This document shows positions 14,246-17,766 of a stretch of 17,766 nucleotides of DNA, piece after piece. The position numbers and the translations under genes were made by a program. The stretch comes from an uncultured Eubacteriales bacterium (GTDB lineage Bacteria; Bacillota; Clostridia; Monoglobales; Firm-18). Position 1 is the stretch's first letter. Every line of letters begins with the position of its first letter. Under the pieces are notes generated by a model. The model searched no databases, had not been told where the DNA came from, and saw only the letters and a list, made by a program, of their open reading frames with translations. The stretch is from positions 1 through 17,766 of the forward strand of contig CAJLYO010000012.1 in NCBI GenBank assembly GCA_905210885.1, read 5' to 3'.

Positions 14246-15030
14246 ATAAGGAGAGCACACTGTTTAAAGAATTGAATATCAGCGTAAAAACGGACGGCAT
14301 ATCCGGCCCGCTTGATATCGATATTCAGGCTGTCAGACAAAGAGTAAATGAAAAGCTAACTTCCGCATGCCAAGAAAGGAAGTCTATCACCATGAAATCA
14401 AAAAAGAAAATACTGCTTATCGCTATAGCGGCAACACTTGCTTTAGGCATCACGGCTTTTTCCGCAAGCCGGCTTGTATCATCATGGTTCAGCTCGTCGT
14501 CGGCTGTACCGGATTATAAAACGCTGCCAACGGCACAACAGGTTACAAAGGACATAGGATACACGCCTGTTTTGATTGATACCTTTAAAAACGGCTATGC
14601 TTTTAAAAACGGAAGTATCGTAAATAACAGCCTTGAAGACGAAAGCGGCGCATCTGTTGAAAAATTCAAGTCGGTATCATTTGACTACGAAAAAGACAGC
14701 GATACCGTAATTTTCGCACAGGATAAGTTTAACTCCGAAACAGAGCTGCCGGGCGATATTGTAAAAACCGTAAAAGATACAGACATTTACTACTACGCTT
14801 ATACAAACAAGGTTGTTCCGGCGGATTATAAACTGACCGACGCCGACAAAAAAGCCGAGGAAAACGGCGAGCTTGTGTTTTCCTACGGCTCAGATGAGAT
14901 AAAAATACAAAAAGTGCAATTTGTAATATGGCACAAAGACGGCATACAGTACCAGTTACTGCAAATGGACGGCAAGCTGTCTGCAAACGAACTTGCCGAT
15001 ATGGCGGAAGAAATTGTAAACGGCCTATAA
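14242..15030 (+). CDS. Single-pass membrane protein, probable anti-sigma factor with DUF4367-like outer domain
   Basis: The 262-residue protein has a roughly 55-residue basic cytoplasmic segment, one transmembrane helix (about 57-75, KKKILLIAIAATLALGITAF), and a roughly 185-residue outer domain. The outer part begins with a GYTPVLIDTFKNGYAFKNGS strand pair. It ends in IWHKDGIQYQLLQMDGKLSANELADMAEEIV, which resembles the end of DUF4367 domains found in Firmicute anti-sigma and sporulation-type membrane proteins. No zinc-binding HxxxCxxC motif is present in the inner segment, so it is not a ZAS-type factor. The start codon is fixed by the 4-nt overlap with the sigma gene and a GGAGG 8 nt upstream. 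Coupling to the sigma gene and membrane topology suggest that it holds the sigma factor until an envelope signal arrives; the function is inferred, the topology is seen. Confidence 0.75.
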   Translation: MNKESTLFKELNISVKTDGISGPLDIDIQAVRQRVNEKLTSACQERKSITMKSKKKILLIAIAATLALGITAFSASRLVSSWFSSSSAVPDYKTLPTAQQVTKDIGYTPVLIDTFKNGYAFKNGSIVNNSLEDESGASVEKFKSVSFDYEKDSDTVIFAQDKFNSETELPGDIVKTVKDTDIYYYAYTNKVVPADYKLTDADKKAEENGELVFSYGSDEIKIQKVQFVIWHKDGIQYQLLQMDGKLSANELADMAEEIVNGL

Positions 15031-15036
15031 AAAAAC

Positions 15037-15069
15037 ACGCATATCACCCTAAGTGGTATGCGTATTTTT
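15037..15069. terminator. Bidirectional intrinsic terminator between sigma operon and hydrogenase operon
   Basis: ACGCATATCAC (15037-15047) pairs with GTGGTATGCGT (15053-15063) around the loop CCTAA, an 11-bp stem with one G-U pair on the + strand RNA. TTTTT (15065-15069) follows on the + strand, and a run of A (15028-15035) becomes the T-tract on the - strand. It can end both the sigma/anti-sigma transcript and the convergent hydA transcript. Confidence 0.88.
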
Positions 15070-15080
15070 CTATCTTAAAA

Positions 15081-16820
15081 TTAATTATAGTGCTTATCTC
15101 TTGCAACATAATGAGTGTGCAAAAGCTCATGTGCCTTATGGCTGCACGGTTTTTCAAGATACTCCTCGTAAACGCGTGTAACAACAGGATTTTTATGGGA
15201 TTTTCTGATAGGCATTGACTTATCCTCGTCATAAATTGCCTTAGCTCTTACAGCCTTAACGTCAACGCTCATTCTTGTGCGCGCGTCAACAATTGACTGT
15301 CCGCCGCCCGTTACGCAGCCGCCGGGGCAGCCCATAACCTCAACAAACTCATACTGTTCCTCACCGGAGGCGATTTTCTCCATAAGAGCGCGTGCATTGC
15401 CAAGACCGTGAGCAACAGCAAGTCTGATTTTCTTGCCGGCAACGGTTACCTCTGCCTTCTTAATACCCTCCGTTCCGCGAACGGCTGTGTACTCTATCTC
15501 GTCAAGGTCCTTGCCCTCAAGAATATCGGCAACTGTTCTCAACGCAGCCTCCATAACGCCGCCGGTTGCGCCAAAGATTACAGCCGCGCCGGTTGACTCC
15601 TCAAAAGGTGCGTCAAACTTACCGTCGGGAAGGTTGACAAAATCCACACCTGCCTGCTTAATCATTCTTGCAAGCTCACGGGTTGTAATTGAAATATCAA
15701 CGTCCTGAAGTCCGTTGTTTGAAAGTTCTTCTCTTTGAACCTCATACTTTTTAGCCGTGCAGGGCATTACCGAAACAACAACAATATTTTTCGGGTCAAT
15801 ATTCATTTTTTCCGCATAATACGATTTAATCAGTGCACCGAACATTTCGTGGGGCGATTTTGCAGATGACAAATTGTCAAGCAGCTCGGGGAAGTTATGC
15901 TCGCAGAATTTTACCCAGCCGGGGCTGCACGATGTGATAAGGGGGAGTTTTCCGCCGTTTTGCAGTCTGCCCAAAAGCTCTGTTCCTTCCTCCATTATCG
16001 TAAAGTCTGCGGCCGTATCAGTATCGCAGACCAAATCAAAGCCCAATGCTTTCAATGCGGACGCCATTTTTCCGGTTACTCTTGTACCGATGGGCATGCC
16101 GAACTCCTCGCCGAGAGAAACTCTGACAGCCGGAGCGGTCTGGACAACAACGTGCTTTTCGCTGTCTGAAAGCGCGTCCCAAACTCTATCAATATCGTCC
16201 TTTTCCTTAAGCGCGCCAACAGGGCACGCAGCGATACACTGGCCGCAGTTAACGCATGAAACCTCGTTTATCGACTTGCCGAAAGTTGAGCCTACATAGC
16301 TTGCAAAGCCTCTTTCCATAACGTCGATTGCGCCGACGGTCTGGACATTTTTGCAGACGCTTACGCAGCGGCGGCAAAGAATACATTTGTTGTTATCTCT
16401 TACAATGGAGGGCGACATATTATCTATTTCAAAATGAGGATTATATCCGTCAAAACGAACTTCCTCTACGCCAAGCTCCTCTGACAGCTTCTGAAGCTCG
16501 CAGTTTCTGTTTCTTACGCATGTAAGGCACTTTCTCTCGTGGTTTGAAAGGATAAGCTCAAGGGTAACCTTTCTTGCTTCTCTTACCGCCGGAGAGTTTG
16601 TGTAAACCTCAAGCCCCTCGGCAACGGGATATACGCACGACGCCTGCAAAGCACGCGCGCCCTTGATTTCAACAAGGCACATACGACAGGCACCGATTTC
16701 ATTAATATCCTTTAAATAACAAAGAGTAGGAATATTAATGTTTGCGGAGCGAGCCGCCTCCAAGATGGTTGTTCCTTCGGGAACACTGACATCTATATTA
16801 TTAATTTTCAAATTAACCAT
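15081..16820 (-). CDS. [FeFe] hydrogenase catalytic subunit HydA, NADH-linked (group A3-like, M3 architecture)
   Basis: HydA produces or consumes H2, here probably with NAD(H) alone or with ferredoxin in a HydABC complex. Domains in order over 579 residues are as follows. An N-terminal [2Fe-2S] domain has C34, C45, C48 and C62. A His-Cys [4Fe-4S] segment reads NHERKCLTCVRNRNC. Two ferredoxin clusters read CILCRRCVSVCKN and CVNCGQCIAACP. The H-cluster domain carries loops TSCSPGW (C298), MPCTAKKYE (C354) and MGCPGGC-TGGGQ (C498, C502). The small-subunit tail ends with HELLHTHYVAR. It lacks the extra C-terminal [2Fe-2S] domain of the Thermotoga enzyme. The protein is cytoplasmic. The ATG has GGAGGG about 9 nt upstream, and the gene follows hydB with a 19-nt gap. 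The L1 loop has Ser299 where classic enzymes have a second Cys. Confidence 0.95.
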   Translation of the reverse strand: MVNLKINNIDVSVPEGTTILEAARSANINIPTLCYLKDINEIGACRMCLVEIKGARALQASCVYPVAEGLEVYTNSPAVREARKVTLELILSNHERKCLTCVRNRNCELQKLSEELGVEEVRFDGYNPHFEIDNMSPSIVRDNNKCILCRRCVSVCKNVQTVGAIDVMERGFASYVGSTFGKSINEVSCVNCGQCIAACPVGALKEKDDIDRVWDALSDSEKHVVVQTAPAVRVSLGEEFGMPIGTRVTGKMASALKALGFDLVCDTDTAADFTIMEEGTELLGRLQNGGKLPLITSCSPGWVKFCEHNFPELLDNLSSAKSPHEMFGALIKSYYAEKMNIDPKNIVVVSVMPCTAKKYEVQREELSNNGLQDVDISITTRELARMIKQAGVDFVNLPDGKFDAPFEESTGAAVIFGATGGVMEAALRTVADILEGKDLDEIEYTAVRGTEGIKKAEVTVAGKKIRLAVAHGLGNARALMEKIASGEEQYEFVEVMGCPGGCVTGGGQSIVDARTRMSVDVKAVRAKAIYDEDKSMPIRKSHKNPVVTRVYEEYLEKPCSHKAHELLHTHYVARDKHYN

Positions 16821-16839
16821 TACTTACAACTCCCTCCGA

Positions 16840-17766
16840 TTACTCTTTAACAATAGCCTGCTTTTTGCAGCTTGACATACAAACGCCGCACTTAATGCAC
16901 TTATCCGGGTCAATAACAAAAGGTGATTTAATCTGACCGGAGATAGCGCCGACAGGGCAGTTTCTTGCGCACAGGCTGCAGCCGATACATTTTTCACGCA
17001 CGATTTTGTAGCGTAAAAGATGCTTACATACACCGGCGGGACATTTTTTGTCCACAATGTGAGCAATATATTCGTCCTCAAAATATCTGAGCGTTGAAAG
17101 AACGGGGTTAGGAGCAGTCTGACCCAGGCCGCACAATGCAGAAGCCTTAATGTTCTTAGCCAAAAGCTTTAAGTGATCAAGATCCTCCATTGTTGCCTTA
17201 CCGTCTGTTATCTTGTTAAGTATTTCAAGCATTCTCCTTGTACCGATACGGCAGGGAGCGCACTTACCGCAGGATTCGTCAACGGTAAACTCCAGGAAGA
17301 ACTTAGCGATATCAACCATACATGAATCCTCGTCCATAACGATAAGTCCGCCGGAGCCCATCATCGAACCGATGCTTATCAATGAATCGTAATCAATCTC
17401 GGTATCAATAAGAGATGCCGGGATACAGCCGCCGGAAGGTCCGCCTGTCTGAGCAGCCTTAAACTTCTTGCCGTTTGGAATACCGCCACCGATATCCTCG
17501 ATGATTGTGCGGAGGGTTGTACCCATGGGAACCTCAACAAGACCTGTGTTGTTAATCTTTCCGCCAAGAGCAAATACCTTTGTACCCTTGCTCTTTTCCG
17601 TACCTATTGACGCAAACCATTCAGCGCCGTTTAAGATAATCTGGGGAATGTTTGCGTATGTTTCAACGTTATTCAAAATAGTAGGCTTCTGCCACAGTCC
17701 CTTAACAGCCGGGAACGGAGGTCTGGGACGCGGCTCGCCGCGCTTGCCTTCGATTGAAGTCATAAG
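16840..17766 (-). CDS. NuoF-like flavoprotein subunit HydB of the NADH-linked hydrogenase, C-terminal part
   Basis: About 308 residues are present. The gene runs off the right edge, and the ATG at 17763 is internal to the conserved SIEGKRGEPRPRPPFPA motif, not the true start. The SLBB region (GTKVFALGGKINNTGLVEVPMGTTL) follows. Next is the N3-type [4Fe-4S] site SCGKCAPCRIGT with its fourth Cys in ALCGLGQTAPNP. Two ferredoxin clusters form the C-terminus (CIGCSLCARNCPVGAI and CIKCGVCMSSCKK). The missing upstream part should hold the FMN/NADH fold and probably a thioredoxin-like [2Fe-2S] domain. The subunit oxidises or reduces NAD(H) and passes electrons to HydA encoded immediately downstream. 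A HydC/NuoE-like gene is expected further right, outside the window. Confidence 0.93.
   Translation of the reverse strand, partial: LMTSIEGKRGEPRPRPPFPAVKGLWQKPTILNNVETYANIPQIILNGAEWFASIGTEKSKGTKVFALGGKINNTGLVEVPMGTTLRTIIEDIGGGIPNGKKFKAAQTGGPSGGCIPASLIDTEIDYDSLISIGSMMGSGGLIVMDEDSCMVDIAKFFLEFTVDESCGKCAPCRIGTRRMLEILNKITDGKATMEDLDHLKLLAKNIKASALCGLGQTAPNPVLSTLRYFEDEYIAHIVDKKCPAGVCKHLLRYKIVREKCIGCSLCARNCPVGAISGQIKSPFVIDPDKCIKCGVCMSSCKKQAIVKE

Noticed and set aside
14928..15218. 96-codon open frame across the end of the anti-sigma gene and the terminator
   Set aside because: It runs through an intrinsic terminator and into the 3' end of hydA on the other strand; no family resemblance.
1..17766. 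CRISPR array, tRNA/rRNA, insertion sequence or prophage
   Set aside because: No spaced direct repeats, cloverleaf, transposase, integrase or terminal repeats were seen; gaps without genes are all shorter than about 100 nt.

Overview
The window looks like a chromosomal segment of a strictly anaerobic Firmicute of class Clostridia, probably an uncultured gut lineage. The reasons are AT-leaning DNA of moderate GC (estimated by eye), strong AGGAGG-type ribosome sites, sigma-A promoters, a trimeric-type NADH-linked [FeFe] hydrogenase, a ferredoxin-coupled split glutamate synthase, a copper-amine-oxidase-like 'stalk' surface protein, and a GH29 alpha-L-fucosidase that fits use of host or plant glycans. 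No RNA gene, insertion sequence, phage gene or CRISPR array was seen. Placement below class is not possible from sequence reading alone.

Region 1 (1-11486, + strand) is a tightly packed nitrogen-assimilation cluster. It holds the C-terminal end of a glutamate synthase FMN-domain protein, a 16-cysteine four-cluster ferredoxin, an FAD/NAD(P) oxidoreductase, and the GXGXG beta-helix domain of glutamate synthase as its own gene. These are followed by a glutamine-synthetase-like gene, an ANTAR-type RNA-binding response regulator (NitR-like), carA, carB, and a large secreted stalk-domain protein that starts 1 nt after carB. A good sigma-A promoter (2538-2566) lies across the 3' end of the GXGXG gene, so the glnA-like/ANTAR/carAB part can be transcribed separately from the glutamate synthase part. 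The run ends in a perfect bidirectional terminator (11471-11497).

Region 2 (11496-13623) holds a cytoplasmic GH29 alpha-L-fucosidase (- strand) and a divergent AraC-family regulator (+ strand). Their promoters interleave within 98 bp. Region 3 (13624-15069) holds an ECF-type sigma factor and a translationally coupled single-pass membrane protein, probably its anti-sigma factor, closed by a second bidirectional hairpin terminator. Region 4 (15081-17766, - strand) is the hydrogenase operon end: a NuoF-like HydB running off the right edge, then HydA.

The strongest oddity is the glutamine-synthetase-like protein. It keeps the fold signatures and one metal site, but by-eye alignment to GlnA shows loss of two of three second-metal ligands and several glutamate/ATP-contact residues. 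Its immediate partner is an ANTAR protein whose receiver domain lacks the phosphoacceptor aspartate. Together they suggest, as inference only, a ligand-sensing pseudoenzyme working with a phosphorylation-independent antiterminator over glutamine metabolism (glutamate synthase and carbamoyl-phosphate synthase).
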